The notes under the pieces are model-generated. The model was not told the DNA's origin, did not search any database, and was given only the letters and a program-made list of their open reading frames with translations. From positions 1 to 61,572 of the forward strand of contig NZ_JALFLA010000042.1 of NCBI RefSeq assembly GCF_022775115.1: 61,572 nucleotides of DNA. Reading direction: 5' to 3'. The DNA is from Agathobaculum sp. GTDB lineage: Bacteria; Bacillota; Clostridia; Oscillospirales; Butyricicoccaceae. This document shows positions 8,496 through 16,845 of this stretch, piece after piece. Both the position numbers and the translations under genes were made by a program. Each line of letters begins with the position of its first letter. The first letter of the stretch is position 1.

Positions 8496-10397
8496 ATGGT
8501 ATCTTCTGCTGTAAGAAAGTATGTTGCTTTATGTTTAATCTGCCTGTGTTCGTCCCTGCTTTTTCTTGGCCTGTATCAGTTCAATAATAAGTACAGTCAG
8601 GATACAATCCAGGCGGCAAATGGAATTCTGGTGCTTTCTGAGAGGGAACTGCAACAGTCGCCGCTGCGCTTTCTTGTATCCGGCTGGGCGTTCTACCCTG
8701 ACGCGCTTCTGAGCCCGGAAGAAATACGGCATTCCAGCCATTATATGCGGTATCTTTCCATCGGGGAGCAGACCAATTTTTCCAGTCCGGCAAACCCTTC
8801 TCCTTATGGCTGTGGGACTTACCAGATGACCTTGTTTCTGCCGGAACGCAAAGACGGATATGCGCTGGAAATTCCTGAAGTATTTTCTGCTTACACCCTT
8901 TACCTGAACGACGACCTGATCCTGCAAATGGGGAAACCAGCGTCCGGCACACCGCTGATTCAAAACCGTATAGTCACCTTTTATGGGGGAGAGCCGGTTA
9001 CCCTCACCATGGCGGTCAGCAACTACGATCATTTTTATGGCGGAATCATTTATCCTCCTGCTTTCGGGACGATGATTGCAGTAAGCACCTCCAGAGGCAT
9101 TCGGTTCGCAGTCTGCCTATTCGTCTGTACCATTATGTTCGTCTGTGCGCTGCTGGCCTTTTATTTCAGCAAGCGGATGAAACAGAAAAATACTCTGCTG
9201 TTCGGGCTGATCTGCCTTGCCATGTGCGGCCTTTCTTCCTATCCTGTGCTGCATATGTTAGCGGCGGTTCCTGTGTTCCCCTGGTATGCGTTGGAACTGT
9301 TCTGCATCTATCTGGCTGCATGGCTGATTGTGATCCTGCAAAACCGGATATGCAAGCCAGGATTTCTGCCCGCGGCCATCAGCAATGGGGTGGGCGCTGC
9401 CTTTTGTGTGTATGCGTTGGGGTATGGAATGATAGCCTCCCATCTTTCTCTGGCGGCGATCCGCTTCTTTTCGGCATCTGTCTTTTGCTATAAAGCGGCT
9501 TGCGCACTCTATCTGCTTATCACTGCTGTGCTTGCCATTCACAGGGGACAGAAACGCAGCAAAGCGATTTTCTATGCTACCGTGGCCGCAACCTGCGCCT
9601 TTGTATGGAATCGGCTTCTGCCGGTTTATGAGCCTGTTATTGGGGGATGGTTTGTGGAATGGAGCAGCTTCTTTTTGGCAGCGGCGATCGGCTATTCCCT
9701 CTGGCGCGATGTGGTGGAAGGATATGGGAACAGTCTGGTTTTTCAGGAGGAGCGCAAGCAGGTCATCCGTCAGCTCTCGATGCAGACCGAATATAGCCGC
9801 CAGATTGCTGAAACGGCAGCAGAAAACCGGAGGCTGATCCACGACATCAAACATCATCTGCGCACCATAGACCGGATGGCAGCCGAACACGGACAATCGG
9901 ATATACGTCTATTCCTGTCCCAGGTGGAGGAGCAGGTGGCGGCAGTATCCAGCTATTCCCATGTTGCATTCTGTCAAAATCCCGCCGTAAATGCGCTGAT
10001 CGAATATTACTATGGCATGATGCAGACGCAGGGGACAGAATTTCAGGTGCGGCTCGATCTTCCCGATCAAATACCACTGACAGATGTGGAGCTGTGTACG
10101 GTGCTTGGCAATCTGCTAGACAATTCAGTAGAAGCGTGCGGCCGGCAAAAACATGGTGCGCGCCGTATTCTGGTCGCGGGAGAAACCAGAGGCAGCATGT
10201 ATTTTCTGAAGGTGGAAAACACTTACAACGGTCAGACAATGCAAGAGAGCAGTCTGTTCCTTTCCCGAAAAGGGATCTCCCCCTATCATGGGATCGGGCT
10301 TTCCTCCGTCCGGAAAATTATTGAAAGCCATGGCGGCGACCTTGATATTATCCCCCGCGAGGGCGTGTTTCTTGTGGGGATTACGATAGGGTTGTGA
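8496..10397 (+). CDS. Multi-TM GHKL sensor histidine kinase
   Basis: This 633-aa protein has an N-terminal TM helix (about residues 8-27), an extracellular domain of about 170 residues, about seven TM helices (about 200-400; a 7TMR-DISM-like layout), then a short coiled stretch. The phospho-acceptor box HDIKHHL has His at about residue 449. A GHKL ATPase domain follows with N-box LGNLLDNSVEA (about 536) and G-box GIGLSS (about 600). The H-box and ATPase type match kinases that pair with LytTR regulators. It follows the anchored protein by 7 bp. The kinase looks intact although its presumed regulator is interrupted by UAG. The signal is unknown; peptide or cell-wall sensing is inference. Confidence 0.85.
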   Translation: MVSSAVRKYVALCLICLCSSLLFLGLYQFNNKYSQDTIQAANGILVLSERELQQSPLRFLVSGWAFYPDALLSPEEIRHSSHYMRYLSIGEQTNFSSPANPSPYGCGTYQMTLFLPERKDGYALEIPEVFSAYTLYLNDDLILQMGKPASGTPLIQNRIVTFYGGEPVTLTMAVSNYDHFYGGIIYPPAFGTMIAVSTSRGIRFAVCLFVCTIMFVCALLAFYFSKRMKQKNTLLFGLICLAMCGLSSYPVLHMLAAVPVFPWYALELFCIYLAAWLIVILQNRICKPGFLPAAISNGVGAAFCVYALGYGMIASHLSLAAIRFFSASVFCYKAACALYLLITAVLAIHRGQKRSKAIFYATVAATCAFVWNRLLPVYEPVIGGWFVEWSSFFLAAAIGYSLWRDVVEGYGNSLVFQEERKQVIRQLSMQTEYSRQIAETAAENRRLIHDIKHHLRTIDRMAAEHGQSDIRLFLSQVEEQVAAVSSYSHVAFCQNPAVNALIEYYYGMMQTQGTEFQVRLDLPDQIPLTDVELCTVLGNLLDNSVEACGRQKHGARRILVAGETRGSMYFLKVENTYNGQTMQESSLFLSRKGISPYHGIGLSSVRKIIESHGGDLDIIPREGVFLVGITIGL

Positions 10398-10573
10398 AAA
10401 ATCGAGGCGGACAAGCTGTGCGTATTGCAGACCCCCGCTTAGTCGGCGAATTGGAAAAGACCGCCCGGAAAGTAATGAAGCTGATTCGGAACGGGGGCTT
10501 GTTCCGCTCCTGCACAACCGGACGCCCTGCGCATCAAAAAAAAACGATGCTGACAGAATTGGCAGCATCATAA
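10394..10573 (+). CDS. Possible 59-aa ORF overlapping the kinase stop
   Basis: A GTG at 10394 overlaps the kinase TGA (GTGA). It opens 59 codons beginning VKNRGGQAVRIADPRLV and ending TELAAS before TAA at 10571-10573. The composition is basic and soluble and the overlap would allow coupled translation, but I recognise no family. A hairpin facing the other strand overlaps its end. It may be the remnant of a longer gene at the island's right boundary. Confidence 0.25.
   Translation: MKNRGGQAVRIADPRLVGELEKTARKVMKLIRNGGLFRSCTTGRPAHQKKTMLTELAAS
10539..10570 (-). terminator. Intrinsic terminator
   Basis: The stem GATGCTG/CAGCATC has a ten-base loop and is followed on the minus strand by an uninterrupted run of nine T. 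It would stop transcription coming leftwards from the AraC gene before it enters the kinase gene antisense. Confidence 0.6.
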
Positions 10574-10718
10574 CAGGATGTAAAAATCAGCCTTGCCTGT
10601 ATCGGCTTCCTAACCCGAAAGCATTATCGCGGAAATGCTCAATCACGCAGCAGAAAGAAGAACAGCGTGACTTTACGCCACGCTGTTCGAACTAAACTTT
10701 ATTAAACTTGTGTTATTA

Positions 10719-10747
10719 TACGCTGCCGTCAGCGTGACTTTTTTATT
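10719..10747 (+). terminator. Intrinsic terminator
   Basis: The stem ACGCTG/CAGCGT with loop CCGT is followed by GAC and TTTTTT on the plus strand. It lies between the kinase operon and the convergent AraC gene. Confidence 0.5.
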
Positions 10748-10751
10748 ACTG

Positions 10752-11630
10752 CTATGGCATGGCCTTGCCGTGCATGGCTTCGAGATACTGCTTCTTGTAC
10801 CGCATGGGCGAGATGCCCACCACCTTGGTAAAAATGGTGTTGAAATAATTGGTGTTGTCGTAGCCCACCAGCGTGGCGATGTGCGTGGCTGTGTAGTCCG
10901 TCGTGGTCAGATAGGTCTGCGCCAGCCCAATGCGCCGCCGTATCACATACTGGATGGGCGAATAACCGACACAGCGCTTGAACACATGCGAGATATAGGA
11001 CTCGCTGCACCCAAACGCCTCGGCGATGGCGGCCAGCTGCATCGGCTCGGTATAGTGCGCGTCCAGATAGCGGCGGATGCGGTCGGCCATTTTCATGTCA
11101 TCCTGCGAGCTTTGGTGGACGAAGGAGGCCTCGTCCAGCCCCCGGGCGATCAGTAGAAAGGCCGTGCCCAAGCACTGGGCGAGCGCCTTGCCGGCCAAAT
11201 CGGTATCAAGGCTCTGGTAGGCCTGCTCGCACAGCTGGCTGAGAAACTCAAACTGCATACCGGAGGATCGCACCGGATGGCTGCTCGCCGGGATGATGTG
11301 GTTCTGGGGCAAGCCCTCAAACTGCAAGCCGAAAAAGGCAAAGCAATAGGTGCCGACCTCTGTGCCCGAGATGCTGCGCACCTCGTGGGACTCATCCTGA
11401 TTGTAAAACAGGATATCGCCCTCCTGAATGGGGAAGGAATGGTTGCGGATCGCATAGGAGGCAAAGCCCCGGTAAACCAGCAGCAGCTCGCAGAAGGAGT
11501 CGTGGCTGTGCATCGGGCGGTCGTGCTTTGCGCCGCCGAACTGCTGCTTCGTGATATAGAGGAGCGTTGGATGCTTGCCGCCCGCAAACGCACGCGCAAG
11601 ATGATCGGATTCAAAATACGGATTCAGCAC
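10752..11630 (-). CDS. AraC-family transcriptional regulator
   Basis: This 292-aa protein starts at GTG 11630, with GGGAGG eight bases upstream. An N-terminal cupin sensor domain (about 35-140, HSHDSFCELLLVYRG) is followed by two helix-turn-helix motifs in the last 100 residues (LAAIAEAFGCSESYISHVFKR and HIATLVGYDNTNYFNTIF). The arrangement is typical of regulators of sugar or surface-carbohydrate use; the effector is unknown. It stands alone. It ends with TAG (10752-10754), which shows that UAG works as an ordinary stop codon here. Confidence 0.85.
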   Translation of the reverse strand: MLNPYFESDHLARAFAGGKHPTLLYITKQQFGGAKHDRPMHSHDSFCELLLVYRGFASYAIRNHSFPIQEGDILFYNQDESHEVRSISGTEVGTYCFAFFGLQFEGLPQNHIIPASSHPVRSSGMQFEFLSQLCEQAYQSLDTDLAGKALAQCLGTAFLLIARGLDEASFVHQSSQDDMKMADRIRRYLDAHYTEPMQLAAIAEAFGCSESYISHVFKRCVGYSPIQYVIRRRIGLAQTYLTTTDYTATHIATLVGYDNTNYFNTIFTKVVGISPMRYKKQYLEAMHGKAMP

Positions 11631-11830
11631 ACGGCAGCACCTCCCTTGGGCACAGCGTATTTTTTGCCTATATTATCGCACAAACAGCCCGGACACTTTT
11701 CAACAATCCTGCACTTTTTGCCCAGCGTTCACAAAGAATATTGCACAAAAATAGGGGATGCGGCTTATAAGACTACACATTCTTGGCTGCGGGCGGCAGG
11801 GCGGCCTTATCCCGCAGGGCGCGCCGCCCC

Positions 11831-12574
11831 TCAAGCCTTGCTGAGCCGCTTCTGCATATAATCGTGCGCGTTCTGCTCGAGTGTGTCGTCCAGAATCAGC
11901 AGCGGCTCGGCCGCGCCGTACTTGCGCTCGAGCGCAGTTTGCAGGATAAAATCGCACAAAACCGGGTTTTTGGGCAGCAGCGAGCCGTGCGAATAGGTGG
12001 CGAACACATTGCGGTAGCGCGCCCCCTCGGTCTGGTCCTCGCCGTTGTTGCCAAAGCCCGCCACCACCATGCCGAGCGGCGCGACGCTTTCGCCCAGATA
12101 GGTCTTGCCCGAATGGTTTTCAAAGCCGACCACCAGCGCCCCGCTGCTTTCGGGCGTGGTTTGGAACATATAGTTGCCGATCATGCGCTCCTTCGCGCCG
12201 ACGGTGTGGATATCGAGCGCGCCGATGAAATCGAGCTGCACGCCGTCCCACGTCTTGTAATACTGGCCGAGCATCTGGTAGCCGCCGCAGATGGCGAGAA
12301 AGACCTTGTCCTCCTCGACCGCCGTGCGGATATCGCGCCCCTTGCCCCCGGCAAGGTCGCGCAGCAGCACCTCCTGCTCAAAATCCTGCCCGCCGCCGAT
12401 GAAAAAGATATCGTACCCGTCAATATCGAGCGACTGGCCGATCGAGCACTCGTCTACCGTCACGCCGATGCCGCGCGCGGCAAGCCTGCGGCGCAGGGTG
12501 ATGATATTGCCCCGGTCGCCGTACAGGTTGAGGATATCCGGGTAAAGATGGCAGATATTGAGTTCGGTTTTCAT
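11831..12574 (-). CDS. gatD: Lipid II isoglutaminyl synthase, glutamine amidotransferase subunit GatD
   Basis: This 247-aa class I-type (CobB/CobQ-like) glutaminase supplies ammonia to MurT for amidating the D-Glu of lipid II to D-isoglutamine. The nucleophile Cys is in AICGGYQMLG and the catalytic His in YSHGSLLPKNP; the N-terminal segment MKTELNICHLYPDILNLYGDRGN is characteristic of GatD. It begins 14 bp after murT, with GGGGCGGAGC as ribosome-binding site. The complex acts at the inner face of the membrane, before MurJ-type flipping. Confidence 0.93.
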   Translation of the reverse strand: MKTELNICHLYPDILNLYGDRGNIITLRRRLAARGIGVTVDECSIGQSLDIDGYDIFFIGGGQDFEQEVLLRDLAGGKGRDIRTAVEEDKVFLAICGGYQMLGQYYKTWDGVQLDFIGALDIHTVGAKERMIGNYMFQTTPESSGALVVGFENHSGKTYLGESVAPLGMVVAGFGNNGEDQTEGARYRNVFATYSHGSLLPKNPVLCDFILQTALERKYGAAEPLLILDDTLEQNAHDYMQKRLSKA

Positions 12575-12588
12575 TTGCTCCGCCCCCC

Positions 12589-13959
12589 TTATTCGTAAAA
12601 TGCCTTGACGTTCGTGCGGCGGCCGATCTCGCCGCGCAGGTCGAACATCGCGGTGTAGGTCGGCATCAGAAAGGCGGGCGTGTCGTCCGCGCCGATCTCG
12701 TCGAGCAGCGCGCCGAAGTCACGCACGACCGCCAGCCTGTCCAGCGGAAAGCCGGCGTATTTGAGCCGCAGCGCCATATCGTCCGCGCGGATGCCCGAGA
12801 CCAGCACGCGCGTAAACCGCGCCTGCTGCGCGGCGAGCGACTCAAAATCAACGTCCCATATCCACGAAATATCCGTGCCGTCGGCAAATCGGTCGTTGAG
12901 CAGAAAGGCCAGCTTGCACACCCCGTCGTCATGCGCGATCAGGTTGATGACCTGATTGAAGCCCGCCGGGTTTTTGACCAGCAGCATACGCGCCTGACAC
13001 GCGCCAAGGCTGAACTGCTCGGCGCGGCCAAAGCCGCACTCAAACGCCGCCAGCGCGCCGAGCGCAGTCTCCTCCCCGATGCCGACGACGTGCGCAGCCG
13101 CGGCCGCCGCCGCCGCGTTGTAGATGTTATACCCGCCGGGCAGGTTGATGTGTACCTCATGCTCCCGGCCATACACCGAGAGCAGCACGTCGGAGGCATC
13201 TGCCCCGGCGGACACCACCTTGGTCACCGCGATATCGGGCGCGTGGCGCCGGTAGCCGCATTTGGGGCAGCGGAAGCCACCCAGATGGCCGTAGGTGACA
13301 TAATCGTATTCATATTCGGTCTTGCAGCGGATGCAGTAGGGCGCGTCGGACAGCTCGTGCGCCGCATCCTCGTAGATCGGCACGTTGACGCCGAACCAGA
13401 CCACCTTGTTGGGCAGGGCCCGGGCGAGCGAGGCGGTCAGCGAGCAGTCGGCGTTGAGGCACACGGTCGCCTCCGGGATGTGTGTAATGCCCTCGCGGAT
13501 GGCGTTTAGGGTGTGAGTGATCTCGCCGTAGCGGTCGAGCTGGTCGCGGAAGATGTTGTTGACCACCAGACATTCGACCGGCAGGAACTTGCTCGCCGTG
13601 CGGAAGGCGGCCTCGTCGCACTCGATCAGCGCGTGGGTGTACGGGCATTTGCCGGAAAGCGTGCAGTGCTGCGCGAACACGGCGATGATGCCCGTGAGCA
13701 GATTGGCGCCCGATTTGTTGGCAAAATACCGCAGTCCCGCGTCCTCAAACGCCTTTTCGATCATGCGGGAGGTGGTGGTCTTGCCGTTCGTGCCGGTGAC
13801 GACCGTAACCTTTACCCCTTGCGACAGCGCGCCGAGGATATCGCCGTCTATGCGCAGCGCGAGCTTGCCGGGCAGGTTGGTGCCGCCGCGGCCAAGGCGG
13901 CGCAGCACCGCGCCCGCAGCCTTGCACACGAGCACGGCCAATCTGGTTTTGAGTTTCAT
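12589..13959 (-). CDS. murT: Lipid II isoglutaminyl synthase, Mur-ligase-like subunit MurT
   Basis: This 456-aa protein has a Mur-ligase P-loop (VTGTNGKTTTSRM, about residue 55). A four-Cys zinc ribbon (CIRCKTEYEY to CPKCGYRR, about 205-235) is diagnostic of MurT, and the C-terminal domain ends DLRGEIGRRTNVKAFYE. It activates the second-position Glu of the stem peptide with ATP. Start ATG 13957-13959 is preceded by AGAGGG. The same open frame runs on upstream for another 1.8 kb antisense to the SLH gene, but this is a GC-rich shadow with no MurT residues. Confidence 0.93.
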   Translation of the reverse strand: MKLKTRLAVLVCKAAGAVLRRLGRGGTNLPGKLALRIDGDILGALSQGVKVTVVTGTNGKTTTSRMIEKAFEDAGLRYFANKSGANLLTGIIAVFAQHCTLSGKCPYTHALIECDEAAFRTASKFLPVECLVVNNIFRDQLDRYGEITHTLNAIREGITHIPEATVCLNADCSLTASLARALPNKVVWFGVNVPIYEDAAHELSDAPYCIRCKTEYEYDYVTYGHLGGFRCPKCGYRRHAPDIAVTKVVSAGADASDVLLSVYGREHEVHINLPGGYNIYNAAAAAAAAHVVGIGEETALGALAAFECGFGRAEQFSLGACQARMLLVKNPAGFNQVINLIAHDDGVCKLAFLLNDRFADGTDISWIWDVDFESLAAQQARFTRVLVSGIRADDMALRLKYAGFPLDRLAVVRDFGALLDEIGADDTPAFLMPTYTAMFDLRGEIGRRTNVKAFYE

Positions 13960-14002
13960 AGGTTTATCCCTCTGTCTGTGGTGGATTTTGATAGATGGTA
14001 TC

Positions 14003-14032
14003 AGTATACCGCATTTTGCGGTGCGGCACAAG
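14003..14032 (-). promoter_or_regulatory. murT-gatD promoter
   Basis: On the minus strand TTGTGC (14027-14032) lies 18 bp from TATACT (14003-14008), placing transcription start about 40 bp before murT. Confidence 0.5.
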
Positions 14033-14105
14033 CGCGCCCGCCGCTTTATTTCGGCTTTAAGGGCGGCGCGCAAAAAAATAACTACACAAATGCATGAAAT
14101 AATGG

Positions 14106-14116
14106 TAAAATAGAAA
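14106..14116 (+). promoter_or_regulatory. Extended -10 for the second SLH gene
   Basis: TGGTAAAAT is a TG-extended -10 about 30 bp before the start codon of the SLH gene at 14143; no convincing -35 is seen. Confidence 0.4.
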
Positions 14117-14142
14117 ATAACCATACCAACGAGGTGATTGCT

Positions 14143-16716
14143 TTGAAAAGATTTTTGTCCGCCGTGCTGGCGGCTGCCATGCTGCTGTGCGCGCTGCCGG
14201 CGGCGCTTGCCGTTTCCGACATTGACAGCCACTGGGCCAAGACGTATCTGACCGAGCTGCACAAGATCGGCGTGATAAACCCGTCCTCCTCGGGCAACTA
14301 CACGCCCGATCAGGCGATCATGCGCTGGGAGTTCATGCGCTACATCAACCGCGCGTTTGGCTTTACCCAGACCGCCGAGATCAGCTATACCGACGTACAG
14401 CCGGGCGATGTATACTACGAGACCGTGCAGATTGCGGTCAAATACGGCTACATCAACGGCGTGGGCAACAATAAAATGGCGCCGACCGCCACGCTGACCC
14501 GCGAGCAGGCGGCCACCATCCTCGGCCGGCTGCACAAGTACACGCCGGCCGCCAACACCGACGCGCTCACCTTTACCGACAAGGACAAGCTGGCCGATTA
14601 CAGCCGCGCCTATGTGGCCGAGGCCGCCAAGCAGGGCTACATAGGCGGCTATCCCGACGGCTCCTTCCGCCCCACCGGGCTTGTCACCCGCGCGGAGATC
14701 GCCAAGATCCTCTATTTCTTCCTCGGCTCGCCGCTGCGCACGGAAAACGGCACCTACGGCGACGCCGACCTGCGCAGCACGACCAGCAACGTGACCATCT
14801 CCGCCGCGGGCACGCTGGCCGACGTGACCGTGCCCGGCAACCTGTACATCACCGAGGGTGTCGGCGCGGGCAGCGTGACGCTGACCAACGTCACCGTTGA
14901 CGGCGATATCATCATTGGCGGCGGCCGCGTGACCATGAACGGCGTGTCCGCGGTCAACATGATCGTCTCCGGCGCGCTCGGCCCCGATCCCGAGGTCATC
15001 TGCACGGGCAACACCAACATCGGCTATACCGAGGTACAGACCGACGCTGTGCTGCGCGAAAGCGGCCTGTCGGCCTCGGCCGGCGGCCTGTCCGACCTGA
15101 CCGTTACCGGAAACGGCGTGTCGCTGACGCTTGACGCGGCCGTGTGGAGCACGACGACCACGGGCGCAGCGGCCATCCTGACCACGGGCAGCACCTCGAT
15201 CACCGAGCTGAAGGCGGGCGGCCGCACGACCGTGACGGGCGGCGGCGCGGTACAAAAGGCTATCCTGAACGCCTCGGGCTGCGAGCTGCTGATGCGCCCC
15301 GGCTCGGTCGAGCTGGGCAGCGGCGTAACCGCCACCATCGCGGGTGAAACCGTCACCTCGTCGACCAGCGTGTCCGTCCAGCCGTCCACCCTGTCGATCA
15401 ACTTCGGCAATGCCGACGCGATCGCCCATTCCTACGATTTTACCTTCAACGCGGACAAGAACGACCTCGTCCGCGTCACCGTGGGCAACGATGTCCTGCG
15501 CATGGGCAGCGACTATAACCTGCTGACCGACCGAAACGGCATCCGCATCTACAAATCCTACCTGTCCACACTGACGGCCGGCGTATACACCGCCGAGCTG
15601 GTGTTTGCCGACGGCTCGACCGCTGCCATCGGCCTTTCGATGACCGGCTCGGTGCAGGGGCTGGTAAATCCCACCCAGCTGACCTTCGACCGGTATGACG
15701 CCTCGCCCAATTACGCCGACCTGACCGTTACCGTCACGCTGCCCGCCGGTGTGCTGCTCGATTCGGTCAAGCTGGGCAGCACCGTGCTCGAGCGCGGCAC
15801 GGACTATACCTACAACCACGCCACCGGCCAAGTCACGCTGATGCGGGACGCACTAAACAAGCGGGGCAAAGGCTCGTACACGGTCAGCTTTGTGCCGAGC
15901 AAGGGTCTGCCGCTCTCCTGCCTGCTGAACATTGTCGACACCGCGCCGGTCAACGAGATCCTGCCGAGCGAGGTCGACTTTGACTCCAACGTAAACGCAG
16001 GCGGCTATGCCGATATCACCGTCACGCTCAATCCCGCCAGCGGCGCGACGCTGAAGAACATCCAAGCGCGCGGCAAAACGCTCGAGGAAAACTGGCAGTA
16101 TAAAATAAACGGCAATCAGGTCACCATCAACCGCACGGCCATCGCCGAGCTGGGCCAGAACAACGCGACCTATGTCGATTTCACCTTTATCATGTCCAGC
16201 GGCGTAAATCCGGTGCTGCGCGTCAATTTTGTCACCACCTATCCGCTCACCGCGCAGGTGGTGGACGACCTCGGCCTGCCGATCGAGGGGGCGACCGTCA
16301 CCTTCACGCCGACCGAAAACCTGACCGGCACGGCCACGCAGACCATGCTGACCGATATCAACGGACAGGCCACCGTATACGTCAAGCGCGGCTCGTACAC
16401 GGTCGCGGCCTCGCATGAGCGCTTCACCGCGCCGCTGAGCCAGACGGTCAGCGTATCCTCGCCCCGCAAGGTGCAGCTGGCCGGCGAGATACTGGAAAAC
16501 GTGCAGCTCATCGTCACCAACCGCTACGGCGCAATGCTTTCGGGCGCGTCGGTCACGGTCGGCGGCAAGAGCGTGACCACCGGCGCGGACGGCACGGCCT
16601 CGTTCAGCCTAAAGCGCGGCAACTATGTTGCGCAGGTCTCGTGCGTCGGCTATACCACGCAGTCGGTCACGCTGTCCGTCACCGGCCCGATCCGCGAGCG
16701 CGTCATGCTTGAGTGA
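14143..16716 (+). CDS. SLH-anchored surface protein with Ig-like and carboxypeptidase-regulatory-like repeats
   Basis: This protein of about 857 aa has a signal peptide (FLSAVLAAAMLLCALPAALA), then three SLH repeats (about residues 25-200: DIDSHWAKTYL, YTDVQPGDVYYETV, FTDKDKLADYSRAYV). A Gly/Thr/Val-rich beta region follows (about 210-400), then several beta-sandwich modules. The end holds two modules with GATVTF and GASVTV motifs typical of CarboxypepD_reg-like folds. I prefer TTG 14143 because GAGGTG (14131-14136) is six bases upstream; a GTG at 14134 would lie inside that site. SLH repeats are N-terminal here, opposite to the protein at 246. It is monocistronic, closed by a strong terminator, and probably a structural cell-envelope protein. 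Confidence 0.85.
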   Translation: MKRFLSAVLAAAMLLCALPAALAVSDIDSHWAKTYLTELHKIGVINPSSSGNYTPDQAIMRWEFMRYINRAFGFTQTAEISYTDVQPGDVYYETVQIAVKYGYINGVGNNKMAPTATLTREQAATILGRLHKYTPAANTDALTFTDKDKLADYSRAYVAEAAKQGYIGGYPDGSFRPTGLVTRAEIAKILYFFLGSPLRTENGTYGDADLRSTTSNVTISAAGTLADVTVPGNLYITEGVGAGSVTLTNVTVDGDIIIGGGRVTMNGVSAVNMIVSGALGPDPEVICTGNTNIGYTEVQTDAVLRESGLSASAGGLSDLTVTGNGVSLTLDAAVWSTTTTGAAAILTTGSTSITELKAGGRTTVTGGGAVQKAILNASGCELLMRPGSVELGSGVTATIAGETVTSSTSVSVQPSTLSINFGNADAIAHSYDFTFNADKNDLVRVTVGNDVLRMGSDYNLLTDRNGIRIYKSYLSTLTAGVYTAELVFADGSTAAIGLSMTGSVQGLVNPTQLTFDRYDASPNYADLTVTVTLPAGVLLDSVKLGSTVLERGTDYTYNHATGQVTLMRDALNKRGKGSYTVSFVPSKGLPLSCLLNIVDTAPVNEILPSEVDFDSNVNAGGYADITVTLNPASGATLKNIQARGKTLEENWQYKINGNQVTINRTAIAELGQNNATYVDFTFIMSSGVNPVLRVNFVTTYPLTAQVVDDLGLPIEGATVTFTPTENLTGTATQTMLTDINGQATVYVKRGSYTVAASHERFTAPLSQTVSVSSPRKVQLAGEILENVQLIVTNRYGAMLSGASVTVGGKSVTTGADGTASFSLKRGNYVAQVSCVGYTTQSVTLSVTGPIRERVMLE

Positions 16717-16737
16717 CCGCCAAGGGAAATACAATGA

Positions 16738-16772
16738 AGGGAGAGAACCCCCCCGGGTTCTCTCCCTTTTTT
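16738..16772 (+). terminator. Strong intrinsic terminator
   Basis: A perfect 12-bp stem GGGAGAGAACCC/GGGTTCTCTCCC has a CCCC loop and is followed by six T. It ends the SLH gene. Confidence 0.92.
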
Positions 16773-16797
16773 AAGGCTTTTCGATACGCGCAAAATG

Positions 16798-16806
16798 TGC
16801 TATACT
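16798..16806 (+). promoter_or_regulatory. Promoter of the ABC-F/prfA operon (extended -10)
   Basis: TGCTATACT is a TG-extended -10 located 40 bp before the ABC-F start; the -35 is weak. It probably drives the six-gene run to 23702. Confidence 0.5.
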
Positions 16807-16845
16807 ATAAGCTGATTATGAATGCATCGAAAGGGGCTTGCCTCT

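Larger units (their letters stand above)
10398..10751. other. Island right boundary: small ORF and three hairpins
   Basis: This 354-bp stretch between the kinase and the AraC gene holds the small ORF at 10394 and three hairpins. One is GATGCTG/CAGCATC with a T-tract on the minus strand (10539-10570). The second is a perfect AACAGCGTG/CACGCTGTT stem (about 10663-10689). The third is ACGCTG/CAGCGT followed by TTTTTT on the plus strand (about 10721-10746). Base composition shifts from A/T-richer to GC-rich across it. No tRNA, attachment-site repeat or integrase is visible. Confidence 0.5.

Noticed and set aside
13960-15831. Long open frame upstream of MurT on the minus strand
   Set aside because: It lies antisense to the SLH gene, has the biased composition of a GC-rich shadow frame, and MurT already has a proper start with ribosome-binding site at 13959.
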